Source: Blastocatellia bacterium
GTDB taxonomy: Bacteria > Acidobacteriota > Blastocatellia > Pyrinomonadales > Pyrinomonadaceae
Length of the DNA stretch: 9,918 nt
NCBI GenBank assembly: GCA_003488005.1
Contig: DNND01000037.1
Coordinates: forward strand, 1-9,918
Direction of reading: 5' to 3'
Both the position numbers and the translations under genes were made by a program. Each line of letters begins with the position of its first letter. Within the stretch, counting starts at the first letter, position 1. Shown here piece by piece: positions 1 to 6,842 of the stretch. The notes beneath the pieces are model-generated. The model was given only the letters and a program-made list of their open reading frames with translations, was not told where the DNA came from and did no database searches.

Positions 1-6
1 ACCCGC

Positions 7-35
7 TACCGCAGGCGGTACTGGCTTCATGCCAC
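7..35 (+). repeat. Left-edge palindromic repeat, inverted partner of the right edge
   Basis: Positions 7-20 form a small palindrome, TACCGC-AG-GCGGTA, followed by a flank ending in CTTCATGCCAC at 35. Read on the minus strand, the 29 bases match 9886-9914 at 26 positions. One mismatch is in the flank and two are the central AG/CT of the palindrome. It looks like a dispersed REP-like element. Because copies sit at both extreme edges, it is probably where an assembly stopped. Confidence 0.6.
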
Positions 36-194
36 CGCGTTGAGAGTGATTGACGGCATTCAAGATTGTGAGGCTGCTCAAACCGCATCTGTACTCTGTG
101 TTTGAGCGTGTTCGGTTAAGAGAGCAAATCTGATATTCTTACGACCAGTTTTCCTGTGGTTGTTTCTAACGTCTGAGTGCCCTTAATAACGAAC

Positions 195-1241
195 ATGAAA
201 ATGATCCGCCGCTCCGCGATTTGTCTGAGCATTTGCTTGTGGCTGTCGCTCGGCATGGCTAACGCCCAATCGACCGACATCAACGTGCCGGTGCCGGTGC
301 GTACCAACGACATCAGTGCGACTATCGCTGCGCGTGACCTTGGCGATTCGCGGCTTACGGATCACTTTTATGCGTTTACCGGAACGCCGGGCGATCTGCT
401 GATCACGGTCGACAGCCGCAACATGAATGGCGATGTCGATGTGTTTACCGCAACCGGCTTGCGGCCGCTTTTGAAATTTACGATTTATGAAGGTGCGTCA
501 GCACCAATTACAAAAAGCATTTACCTGCGCCAGCGACTGGATCTGATCCTGCGTGTCGAAGCGCGCACGCCAAACGATGACGATGCGGTTTATCGCATTC
601 ATTTTGGCGGCGCCTTTGAGCCGCTAGCCGGCGCACCATTGGTTTCTGAAAACGAAAACAATCCGGCCGAACCTACTGCAGCGGGCGCGCGCGGCGGTAA
701 GAAGGGAAGAAGAGTTTCTTCGGTCGGTGCGCGTATCGAGGAACCGCCTGAGCCAACGGTTGCAGCCGCACCGACGCCTGAGCCAACGCCAGAGCAGCCC
801 GCCGAAGCAACAAAACCGGCGACATCCAGGACCGCGCGAAACCCGCGTAATCGCCGGGGCGCACGTGGGAGCAGAAGCACGCCTGCCACGAAGCAGGAAC
901 AACCTGCCGAAAGCTCTTCGACTGAATCTCCCGCTCCGACTTCAAGCGAAACTCCGGCCGCGCCCGCGACCGAGAGTAAGCCGGCGCCGCGGCGGCGCGG
1001 TTCGCGACGAGGCGTGACCGGGACCGCAACTGCGCGCAAAACTGAACCAGTACCCGGGCCGGAACCGAACACGGGACCGCGCCTGGTAATTGAAACGGAT
1101 GACGGCACATTGATCGAACACTACATGAGCAGCGTGCGTCGCGTCACCGTGGAAAATGGTTTGGTTGTGATCCTAGGAAAAGATGGGAAGGTTGAGAGAG
1201 TGCAGTTGGCGAACATCGTGCGCATGTCGATCGCGCCTTAG
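195..1241 (+). CDS. Secreted protein with PPC-like N-terminal domain and Pro/Arg-rich linker
   Basis: Function unknown; I do not recognise a named gene. The start at 195 (ATG, 348 aa) gives a classic signal peptide: MKMIRR, a hydrophobic core at residues 9-21, and an A-N-A cleavage site before Gln25. An in-frame GTG at 177 would add six residues in front of it, and neither start has a clear Shine-Dalgarno. Residues 28-143 form a compact, beta-rich segment (DHFYAFTGTPGDLLITVDSR, NGDVDVF, YRIHFGG) resembling bacterial pre-peptidase C-terminal (PPC) domains. Residues 150-295 are low complexity: PEP/TPEP/PAE runs mixed with basic clusters such as RNRRGARGSR (218-227) and RRRGSRRG (266-273). Residues 296-348 form a second small folded segment (LVIETDDGTLIEHY, VVILGKDGKVERVQL). 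The protein is probably periplasmic or surface-located, with two domains joined by a charged flexible linker. It converges on the ccm operon and is not part of it. Confidence 0.75.
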   Translation: MKMIRRSAICLSICLWLSLGMANAQSTDINVPVPVRTNDISATIAARDLGDSRLTDHFYAFTGTPGDLLITVDSRNMNGDVDVFTATGLRPLLKFTIYEGASAPITKSIYLRQRLDLILRVEARTPNDDDAVYRIHFGGAFEPLAGAPLVSENENNPAEPTAAGARGGKKGRRVSSVGARIEEPPEPTVAAAPTPEPTPEQPAEATKPATSRTARNPRNRRGARGSRSTPATKQEQPAESSSTESPAPTSSETPAAPATESKPAPRRRGSRRGVTGTATARKTEPVPGPEPNTGPRLVIETDDGTLIEHYMSSVRRVTVENGLVVILGKDGKVERVQLANIVRMSIAP

Positions 1242-1254
1242 ACATTTAAGCCTC

Positions 1255-1447
1255 TTCGACGCGTAGCGTCGGGACGAATTTAGCCCGGCCTTTCAAGGCC
1301 GGGAAAGATCCATAAAGTATTAGCGTCGCGTAGCCACGCTTGAAATTAGCGCGAATTTCAAACGTCGCTACGCGACGAGAACCCTCTCACCACCTTGTCC
1401 CGGCCTTGAAAGGCCGGGCTAAACTCGCACCGACGCTACGCGTCGAA
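1255..1447. repeat. Nested 193-bp palindrome between convergent genes
   Basis: The outer arms 1255-1304 and 1398-1447 are reverse complements at 47 of 50 positions. Inside them, 1324-1347 pairs with 1354-1377 at 22 of 24 positions around a 6-base loop. Each outer arm also holds its own perfect 9-bp hairpin (CCCGGCCTT/AAGGCCGGG) at 1284-1303 and 1399-1418. The element fills most of the 232-base gap between the two convergent stop codons. A folded transcript from either side would be very stable, so it could end or protect both messages. No T-tract follows any stem, so it is not a canonical intrinsic terminator. Confidence 0.85.
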
Positions 1448-1473
1448 AGACACTTGATCACTACTTTGGTTTC

Positions 1474-2076
1474 TCACTTCGGTTTCAAACTTGCGAGCTT
1501 ATCGCGAAACTGCGGCAGGTCTTGATTGCTGGGATCGGCTTTCTCCAAATTCGCGATTGCTTTGTCAGCTGCTTTTGCATCGCCTTTCTGTAAATACAGG
1601 TACGTCAAGCTGGCAAGCAAGCTGACCTCACCAGGCTTCTTTGCCAGCGCCGCTTTGTACCAGGTCTCAGCCTGATCATAGTGTGCGGCTTCCATATTTG
1701 CTTCGCCTAGCATCGCCAACACTTCATAGTTGTCGGGGTGGATCTGATTCGCCTTCAATAAAAACTCAACCGTCTCATCGTAACGTTGCACCTGGTACTC
1801 GAGTTTGGCGGCGGTCACCTGCGCGTCGAAATCCTTGGGATTGCTGCGCGCTTTCGCCAGGGCTGCCTGCACTTGTGCGAACACTTGTTGCGGATTCTGC
1901 TGGTCTTCGCCGCCACCTTGAATGGGAGGATGATCGGCCGGCAGAGTTTGGGAGGACGGGGCCGCTAGCGGAGAGTTTGCTCCAGAACGCTGGCTCATCG
2001 TGCTCGCAAAGATGAAACCGACGATGAAGCCGAACAGCACGCCGATGATCGCAAAAAGAAGATTGTCTCGAGTCAT
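1474..2076 (-). CDS. Membrane-anchored TPR protein, CcmI/NrfG-like
   Basis: The 200-residue protein has one N-terminal transmembrane segment (about residues 5-25, LLFAIIGVLFGFIVGFIFA). A short linker containing PADHPPI follows, then about three tetratricopeptide-type helical pairs (about residues 65-185: QVTAAKLEYQVQRYDETVEF, LGEANMEAAHYDQAETWY, SLTYLYLQKGDAKAADKAI). The topology is a membrane anchor with a periplasmic TPR domain, as in the C-terminal half of CcmI and in NrfG, which bind the C-terminus of apocytochromes. Its ATG overlaps the stop of the preceding DUF1059 gene by one base (TAATG), so translation is probably coupled. As the last gene after ccmI, it is plausibly a second apocytochrome-binding or assembly factor, but this is inferred from fold and position only. 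A generic TPR scaffold is the alternative. Confidence 0.85.
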   Translation of the reverse strand: MTRDNLLFAIIGVLFGFIVGFIFASTMSQRSGANSPLAAPSSQTLPADHPPIQGGGEDQQNPQQVFAQVQAALAKARSNPKDFDAQVTAAKLEYQVQRYDETVEFLLKANQIHPDNYEVLAMLGEANMEAAHYDQAETWYKAALAKKPGEVSLLASLTYLYLQKGDAKAADKAIANLEKADPSNQDLPQFRDKLASLKPK

Positions 2077-2270
2077 TATTTGTCGGCGTCTTTCATAATG
2101 GTTTTGATTTGTTCGCGCAGCTCCGGACTATTTGTGTGGCCGTGCGCGGTAATGGCATGTTGAGTGGCTGCATCCAGCACTTCAGCTTCCGTTCCTTCAA
2201 TGCTCAGCGTGCAGTTTTTCTCGCTCGGATGAAGCCGGCAATCAACAACTCTTCGAGTTTGGTCCGACAT
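2076..2270 (-). CDS. Small DUF1059-like protein
   Basis: This 64-residue soluble protein has no signal peptide. The pattern fits the DUF1059 family of small proteins of unknown function: RRVVDCR near the N-terminus, a central IEGTEAEVLDAATQHAITAHG and a C-terminal helix LREQIKTIMKD. Cys11 and Cys20 and three histidines in the middle (HAITAHGH) are noticeable, but I do not claim metal binding. The start is set by AAGGAG six bases before the ATG at 2270. A TTG at 2288 would lie upstream of this ribosome binding site and is unlikely. The gene overlaps the downstream TPR gene by one base and lies 187 bases after ccmI, so the two form a separate tail block. Whether it has any role in cytochrome maturation is unknown. 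Confidence 0.8.
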   Translation of the reverse strand: MSDQTRRVVDCRLHPSEKNCTLSIEGTEAEVLDAATQHAITAHGHTNSPELREQIKTIMKDADK

Positions 2271-2276
2271 CGCAAT

Positions 2277-2282
2277 CTCCTT
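2277..2282 (-). promoter_or_regulatory. Shine-Dalgarno deciding the DUF1059 start
   Basis: AAGGAG on the minus strand, six bases before the ATG at 2270. It is the clearest ribosome binding site in the window and rules against the upstream TTG start at 2288. Confidence 0.75.
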
Positions 2283-2317
2283 TTGCAAATCGTTCTTCGA
2301 ATCAAAAACAAAGGCGC

Positions 2318-2326
2318 ATTATCTCA
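2318..2326 (-). promoter_or_regulatory. Possible extended -10 promoter for DUF1059-TPR block
   Basis: TGAGATAAT on the minus strand fits an extended -10 (TGN followed by a 5/6 match to TATAAT). It lies about 47 bases before the DUF1059 ATG and just downstream of the palindrome at 2333-2394. No convincing -35 is present, because the expected place falls inside the palindrome. It may give the tail genes their own transcript. The evidence is weak. Confidence 0.3.
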
Positions 2327-2332
2327 TGGTCG

Positions 2333-2394
2333 GGAAGGGGGCATGCCCCCGCTGGCTGGGATGACATTCAACGAGCGGGGGCATGCCCCCTTCC
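2333..2394. repeat. Perfect 21-bp inverted repeat with self-palindromic arms
   Basis: Arms 2333-2353 and 2374-2394 are perfect reverse complements over 21 bases, with a 20-base spacer. Each arm contains the self-complementary GGGGGCATGCCCCC (2337-2350 and 2377-2390), so the element can form one long hairpin or two short ones. It sits in the gap between ccmI and the DUF1059 gene. Confidence 0.85.
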
Positions 2395-2457
2395 TAACCA
2401 CGAGGCAAACATTTCTTGACTCAATTCAGCCAGCGCAAACCCTTGTATACAGAAATC

Positions 2458-3348
2458 CTATTTGGCATTGGAATTGGCGAGCGTCTTCGCCTGATCAATC
2501 CTTTGCGTAAGCGTCTGGGCTAACTCGGAACCAGCCGGCGTCTTCGCTAAGAGACGCTGCCAATAAACAACCGCTTGCTTGTAGTTCTTTATTTCAAAGG
2601 CGGCGCTGCCTGCGAGTTCCAGTCCTTTGGCGTTGTCCGGATCGACCTGCAATGACTTCGCGATCAGTTCCTGGGGCTTTCCTTGTAAGTGTTTCCCGTT
2701 GGCCATCGCCGTCGCGAACGCGTAATCGGCCCACAGGTTGGCATCGTCTGCTTTCAAAGCCGTAGCCTTAGCATAAGCGTCGCTCGCTTCCTGATATTTC
2801 TCCATGCTCGTGTACGAGCGACCCAACATGGTCCATCCCTGAACATCATTTGGGTTTTCTTCAAGGCGCTTTGCCAGCTTGGCGACATTCGCTTGTACGT
2901 TCGGCTGCGTCATTTGCGAATCAGGCTGGGAACTCTCAGCGGCAAGCGATTCCGGCGGCGGCTCGGGACGACCCTGCGGCTGCAATCGTGGATTGCCGAT
3001 TTGCAAGTAAAGCACTATCGCGAGGACCGGAATAGCAAATGCGATTGCATAAGCCGGCCGGCGATCCGGGTTGGCGGGTGCGGGTTTTGCTGAAGCGTCA
3101 GCGGAAGCGAAAACATCTTCAAGCATGCGGCGCTCAATTGCATCGCGATCCTTTTGATACTGATCCTCAGCGATGATGCCGTTGCGCAGGTCAGCTTCAA
3201 GTTCAGCGAGTTGATCGCGATAGACGCTGACGTTTGATTCTTTGCTTTCGTCTTTCGGCTTGGCGTCCTCGGCCGCAAGCAGCGGCGGCAGCACAAACGC
3301 CAGCGCGATCGCAACCATGACGGCTCCTATTACCCAGAAAAGAATCAC
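2458..3348 (-). CDS. ccmI: Cytochrome c maturation protein CcmI (TPR apocytochrome chaperone)
   Basis: CcmI holds apocytochrome c in the periplasm and presents it to the CcmFH haem ligation complex. The 296-residue protein has the family layout. There is one transmembrane segment at about 2-20 and a cytoplasmic region with YRDQLAELEADLRNGIIAED and EDQYQKDRDAIERRMLEDV (43-79). A second transmembrane segment follows at about 98-116, then a periplasmic TPR domain at about 152-275 (GWTMLGRSYTSMEKYQEASDAY and following). The start is the GTG at 3348, preceded by AAAGGA, and it overlaps the ccmH stop as GTGA. Reading further upstream would add 52 residues of ccmH sequence in another frame. In E. 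coli this domain is fused to the C-terminus of CcmH; here the two are separate genes, as in many other bacteria. Confidence 0.93.
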   Translation of the reverse strand: MILFWVIGAVMVAIALAFVLPPLLAAEDAKPKDESKESNVSVYRDQLAELEADLRNGIIAEDQYQKDRDAIERRMLEDVFASADASAKPAPANPDRRPAYAIAFAIPVLAIVLYLQIGNPRLQPQGRPEPPPESLAAESSQPDSQMTQPNVQANVAKLAKRLEENPNDVQGWTMLGRSYTSMEKYQEASDAYAKATALKADDANLWADYAFATAMANGKHLQGKPQELIAKSLQVDPDNAKGLELAGSAAFEIKNYKQAVVYWQRLLAKTPAGSELAQTLTQRIDQAKTLANSNAK

Positions 3349-3842
3349 GCGGTTTCCTTTCCGCTTTCGGAAGCGAGCAGCGCTTCCGCCTGGCGCCGTT
3401 CTTCCACCGACAAAGGCGATTCCGTAATCAGGCCGCTGCGCCGTTTCACATAACGAAACAACAAGAGGAGTCCGGCAAGCAACAAGACAAAGGGACCAAA
3501 CCACAGCAAGTAGGTGGTTGGATCAACCGGTGGATTGTAGAGAATGAATTTTCCGTAGCGAGTGGTGAGATAGTTGATTATTTCTTTGTCGCTCTTGCCG
3601 GCTTTCATTTGCTCGCGAATCTGAGTGCGTAGATCTTCCGCCAGGTCGGCGCGCGAATCAGCCAACGTTTCGTTCTGGCAGACGAGGCAGCGCAATTCTC
3701 GCGACAACTTCATTACGCGCTCTTCCAGGACTGGATCCGCGGCGGAAGGCTGCGCCTCTTTCGCGGTTACGGTGAACCCAACAGCGAAAAATATGAGCAA
3801 GCTGAGCGTCGCAACCCTGATTTGTTGAATCATCGGAACCAT
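3345..3842 (-). CDS. ccmH: Cytochrome c maturation protein CcmH (apocytochrome thiol reductase)
   Basis: CcmH is a membrane-anchored periplasmic thiol protein that reduces the apocytochrome CXXCH disulphide and works with CcmF and CcmG. The diagnostic motif LRCLVCQNE is present, with the redox pair at Cys52 and Cys55. An N-terminal hydrophobic segment (about 8-24) acts as signal or anchor. The helical domain continues to GKFILYNPP, and a transmembrane helix lies at about 111-131 (LLWFGPFVLLLAGLLLLF), followed by a short cytoplasmic tail. At 165 residues it is the short form of the family, lacking the CcmI part. I chose the ATG at 3842; an ATG at 3833 is equally possible, and neither has a clear Shine-Dalgarno. 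It overlaps ccmI by four bases (GTGA). It is separated from ccmG by 209 bases carrying an inverted repeat. Confidence 0.93.
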   Translation of the reverse strand: MVPMIQQIRVATLSLLIFFAVGFTVTAKEAQPSAADPVLEERVMKLSRELRCLVCQNETLADSRADLAEDLRTQIREQMKAGKSDKEIINYLTTRYGKFILYNPPVDPTTYLLWFGPFVLLLAGLLLLFRYVKRRSGLITESPLSVEERRQAEALLASESGKETA

Positions 3843-3866
3843 GTATATCAATTCAAGGTTGAAAGT

Positions 3867-3995
3867 CTCGCAGGTTGGGAAGGGTGGATTAGCACCCCAG
3901 CGGGGCTGCCCCGCTAGGGACCCTGCCCTTGCCCCCGCCCAGGTTGAATGCCACTCAATCTCAGCGCGGGCAAGCCGCCCTTCCCAACCTGAGAG
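3867..3995. repeat. 129-bp inverted repeat with nested hairpins (ccmG/ccmH gap)
   Basis: Outer arms 3867-3887 and 3975-3995 pair at 19 of 21 positions. Inside, 3928-3938 (CTTGCCCCCGC) pairs with 3964-3974 at 10 of 11. A perfect 7-bp stem with a CTG triloop lies at 3899-3915 (AGCGGGG/CCCCGCT). The element starts 24 bases upstream of the ccmH ATG, so it would fold within the leader between ccmG and ccmH. Confidence 0.8.
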
Positions 3996-4051
3996 GTTAC
4001 CGATCTTGAATCATCTAACTCATCTACCTGATTGCATTCCTAACCAGAACT

Positions 4052-4576
4052 TCATTTGTTCAACTGCTGCGCCAGCGGAAGAATCTTTTCCTGCCAGATG
4101 TCCGGTGTGACTGGTCCAATCTGTTTGAAGCGAATGACACCGTCGCGATCGATGAGATAAGTTTCCGGCGCGCCGTAAACGCCGTAATCGATACCCACTC
4201 TGCCGTCGTTGTCCGAAACGCTCAAGACGTAAGGATCGCCCAGTTCTCCCAACCACGACAGCGCATCTTCACGCTTATCTTTATAGTTTAGACCATAGAT
4301 TGGCAACGCCCCGGAACGCGCATACTGCAACAGCAAGGGATGCTCGTCGCGGCAGGTAACGCACCACGACGCCCAAACATTCAGCAACCAAACTTTGCCG
4401 CGCATGTCGGCGGCGGAAAAAGTCCTGGAAGGATCCTTAAGCTGTGCCAATTGAAAGGCCGGCGCCGGCTTATCGATTAACGGCGACGGAACTTCGTGCG
4501 GATCGTGGCGCAAGCCGATCGCCAGAAAAGCCACCAGCAAAATGAAGAGCACCAGCGGTATTGCAAATCTTGTCAT
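4052..4576 (-). CDS. ccmG: CcmG/DsbE, membrane-anchored periplasmic thioredoxin
   Basis: CcmG is a thioredoxin-like protein that passes electrons from the DsbD/CcdA pathway to CcmH or directly to apocytochrome c. The 174-residue protein has an N-terminal transmembrane anchor (about 5-21). It then has a thioredoxin fold containing the active site WASWCVTC (Cys72 and Cys75) and the family signature GVYGAPETYLID (132-143) with the cis-proline at 137. GLNYKD (95-100) is also typical. The WCVTC redox centre differs slightly from the commoner CPTC/CVPC forms, but both cysteines are intact. Its ATG overlaps the ccmF stop (ATGA), which implies coupled translation. Confidence 0.95.
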   Translation of the reverse strand: MTRFAIPLVLFILLVAFLAIGLRHDPHEVPSPLIDKPAPAFQLAQLKDPSRTFSAADMRGKVWLLNVWASWCVTCRDEHPLLLQYARSGALPIYGLNYKDKREDALSWLGELGDPYVLSVSDNDGRVGIDYGVYGAPETYLIDRDGVIRFKQIGPVTPDIWQEKILPLAQQLNK

Positions 4577-6585
4577 GATTCCTTCGCCGCGGTTGCCATT
4601 GCCGGAATCGCGGGCGCCGCTGTTGCCTGCAAGACCGCGCGTTGTTTACGCGCCGCGAGTGCATAGCGACGATCGCTGAGCGCCAGGCCGCCGCCCATTG
4701 CCATCAGCAGCGCGCCACCCCAAATCCAATCGACAAATGGTTTGTAATAAACGCGCACGCTCCAGGCGCCACCGCTGATCGGCTCACCGAGCGAGATATA
4801 AAGATCGCGAAACAGACCGGTGTCGATAGCCGTTTCCGTCATCACGTTTTCCGTGGCGATGTAGGATCGCTTCTCCGGAAACATGTGATTGACGACGTTG
4901 CCGTTCTTGCTGACTTCGATGTCGGCGCGCGCTGCTCGATAGTTTGGCCCGAGAACGTTAGTGACTCCGAGCAAGCGAAAAGTGTAGTTGCCGGCGTTCA
5001 CCGTGTCGCCGACGTCCATGCGCACATCCTGTTCGGATTGATAACCGGTGACGAGCGTCACACCGACGATGAAAACTGCAACGCCCAGATGGGCCAGATG
5101 CATGCCGTAATAACTTCTCGTCTGCGTTCGTAACTTCTGGAAAGTCGTGAGCTGGCCTGACGTCGTCCTGACGCGTTCCCAAATATTCAGGCCGGCAGTA
5201 AAAAGAATCCACAGCGCCAGCATCAGACCGAGTGAAACGAGCGGTTTCCATTGTCCCAGAACAAAGGGAAGTATCAAGGCGGTAACAACCGCGGCCAGGA
5301 ACGCCCAACGTAGTCGGACAGCCAGTTCCGGCAGGCTCGCCTTTTTCCAACGCGCGATTGGGCCAACCCCCATCAGGAACACGGCGGGAACCATTAACGG
5401 CACAAACACGCTATTGAAGTAAGGTGGGCCAACCGAAAGTTTTCCCATGCCCAGCGCGTCGATGATCAGCGGGTACAGCGTACCCAACAAAACTGAACCG
5501 GCCGCTACGGTCAGCAACACATTGTTTGAAAGCAGGAATGATTCGCGCGAGACCAGATCAAACTTGCCGCCCAAGCCAACTTGTTTCGCGCGCCAGGCAT
5601 AGAGCACTAGCGAACCGCCGATAACGAACACCAGAAACGCGAGAATGAAAATGCCGCGTTTGGGATCGGTGGCGAAGGCGTGAACCGAAGTCAACACACC
5701 TGAGCGTACGAGGAAAGTTCCCAGCAGGCTCAATGAGAAGGCAGCGATTGCAAGTAATACCGTCCAGCTTTTGAAGCCGCCGCGCTTTTCAGTGACAGCG
5801 AGTGAATGGATCAAAGCGGTGCCAACCAGCCACGGCATGAACGAAGCGTTCTCAACCGGATCCCAAAACCACCAGCCGCCCCAGCCCAGTTCGTAGTATG
5901 CCCACCAGCTTCCCAGCGCAATGCCAACCGTCAGGAATATCCAGGCGACGGTGGTCCATGGCCGCGACCAACGCGCCCAGGTCGCGTCAAGCCGGCCCGA
6001 AATCAATGCCGAGATGGCAAATGCAAACGCGACAGAGAATCCGACGTAGCCCATGTAGAGCATTGGCGGATGGGCTACCATTGCCGGATCCTGGAGCAGG
6101 GGATTGAGGTCGCGGCCATCGGGCGCCGCCGGAATTAAGCGGGCGAATGGGTTCGATGTCAGCAACATGAACAACAGAAACCCGACGCTGATAATACCCA
6201 TCACGCTCAAGACGCGCGCAACCATCTCATCCGGCAGATGTTTGCTGAATAGTGAGACCGCAACAGTCCAGATGCCCAGCATGAAAGTCCAAAGCAACAG
6301 CGAGCCTTCATGCGAGCCCCAGGTCGCGGCCAATCGATAGTGAAGTGGTAACTGTGAATTCGAATTGGTAGCGACGTTGAGGACTGAAAAGTCGTTGGTG
6401 ATGAACGAATATCCAAGACAACAAATGGCGATGGCGACAAAAATGAATTGCGCCTGGCCGGCGGGCGCGGCAAGAGCAATCCAGGCGCGATTGCCGCGCG
6501 CAGCGCCGATCAAAGGCAACGTCGCCTGCGTCAGCGCCAACAAGAGCGCGAGGATTAATGCGAACTGGCCGATCTCAGGGATCAT
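4573..6585 (-). CDS. ccmF: CcmF, haem lyase subunit (haem-handling protein)
   Basis: CcmF is the large membrane subunit that receives haem from CcmE and ligates it to apocytochrome with CcmH and CcmI. The 670-residue length is normal (about 650). The WWD haem-binding domain is complete at about residues 232-248 (ELGWGGWWFWDPVENAS). Histidines expected to bind haem are present: His172 (MVAHPPMLY), His260 (ALIHSLAV), His302 (SVHAFA) and the MHLAHLG pair at 496/499. These lie at nearly the same spacing as in the E. coli protein. Many transmembrane helices lead to a periplasmic domain at about 512-625, and a last helix follows near 627-645. No frameshift or missing motif is seen. The gene starts at the ATG at 6585 with no obvious Shine-Dalgarno, 257 bases after ccmE across a multi-hairpin repeat. 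Confidence 0.97.
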   Translation of the reverse strand: MIPEIGQFALILALLLALTQATLPLIGAARGNRAWIALAAPAGQAQFIFVAIAICCLGYSFITNDFSVLNVATNSNSQLPLHYRLAATWGSHEGSLLLWTFMLGIWTVAVSLFSKHLPDEMVARVLSVMGIISVGFLLFMLLTSNPFARLIPAAPDGRDLNPLLQDPAMVAHPPMLYMGYVGFSVAFAFAISALISGRLDATWARWSRPWTTVAWIFLTVGIALGSWWAYYELGWGGWWFWDPVENASFMPWLVGTALIHSLAVTEKRGGFKSWTVLLAIAAFSLSLLGTFLVRSGVLTSVHAFATDPKRGIFILAFLVFVIGGSLVLYAWRAKQVGLGGKFDLVSRESFLLSNNVLLTVAAGSVLLGTLYPLIIDALGMGKLSVGPPYFNSVFVPLMVPAVFLMGVGPIARWKKASLPELAVRLRWAFLAAVVTALILPFVLGQWKPLVSLGLMLALWILFTAGLNIWERVRTTSGQLTTFQKLRTQTRSYYGMHLAHLGVAVFIVGVTLVTGYQSEQDVRMDVGDTVNAGNYTFRLLGVTNVLGPNYRAARADIEVSKNGNVVNHMFPEKRSYIATENVMTETAIDTGLFRDLYISLGEPISGGAWSVRVYYKPFVDWIWGGALLMAMGGGLALSDRRYALAARKQRAVLQATAAPAIPAMATAAKES

Positions 6586-6604
6586 GATTTACGTGCATGC
6601 GAAA

Positions 6605-6786
6605 CGGCTATGCCGTCTGATGTGCGGAAGGTCTATGACCTTCCGCGTATGCCTACTATTAATTTGGGGCTGCGCCCCATTTATTAAGAGAGTTCGAGCT
6701 AACAATATTGTTACGGGGCATAGCCCCAAATCAACTTAACGGATTCGGAAGGTCGGAAACCTTCCGCATATCAAACGGCACAGCCG
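6605..6786. repeat. 182-bp multi-hairpin inverted repeat (ccmE/ccmF gap)
   Basis: Outer arms 6605-6645 and 6746-6786 pair at 35 of 41 positions. Inner arms 6662-6678 and 6715-6731 pair at 15 of 17. The centre is a perfect 12-bp palindrome, AACAATATTGTT (6701-6712). Each arm is itself a run of small hairpins, mostly with three-base loops: ACGGC-TAT-GCCGT (6604-6616); a 10-bp stem with TAT loop (6624-6646); TGGGGC-TGC-GCCCCA (6665-6679); GGGGC-ATA-GCCCC (6715-6727); an 8-bp stem with 5-base loop (6746-6766); and CGGC-ACA-GCCG (6776-6786). It begins 20 bases upstream of the ccmF ATG. Confidence 0.85.
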
Positions 6787-6842
6787 CGACGTCGTTGAGT
6801 CCTTTGATAGATGCCGACCCAAGCACCGCACTTTGAAATCCT

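Noticed and set aside
66..139. Promoter for the secreted protein gene
   Set aside because: Only weak -10 and -35 partial matches with poor spacing; no call can be supported.
599..1108. Long open frame antisense to the secreted protein
   Set aside because: It lies opposite a Pro/Ala/Arg-rich, GC-rich region where stops are rare. Its protein is low complexity and shows no family features.
1284..1418. Intrinsic (rho-independent) terminators
   Set aside because: The stems are strong, but no run of T follows any of them in either direction.
3349..3504. Upstream extension of ccmI
   Set aside because: It runs through the ccmH coding region in another frame. The GTG at 3348 has AAAGGA and the coupling overlap, and it gives the correct CcmI N-terminus.
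4642..5133. Open frame on the plus strand opposite ccmF
   Set aside because: It is antisense to a strongly conserved gene, with no recognisable protein features or ribosome binding site.
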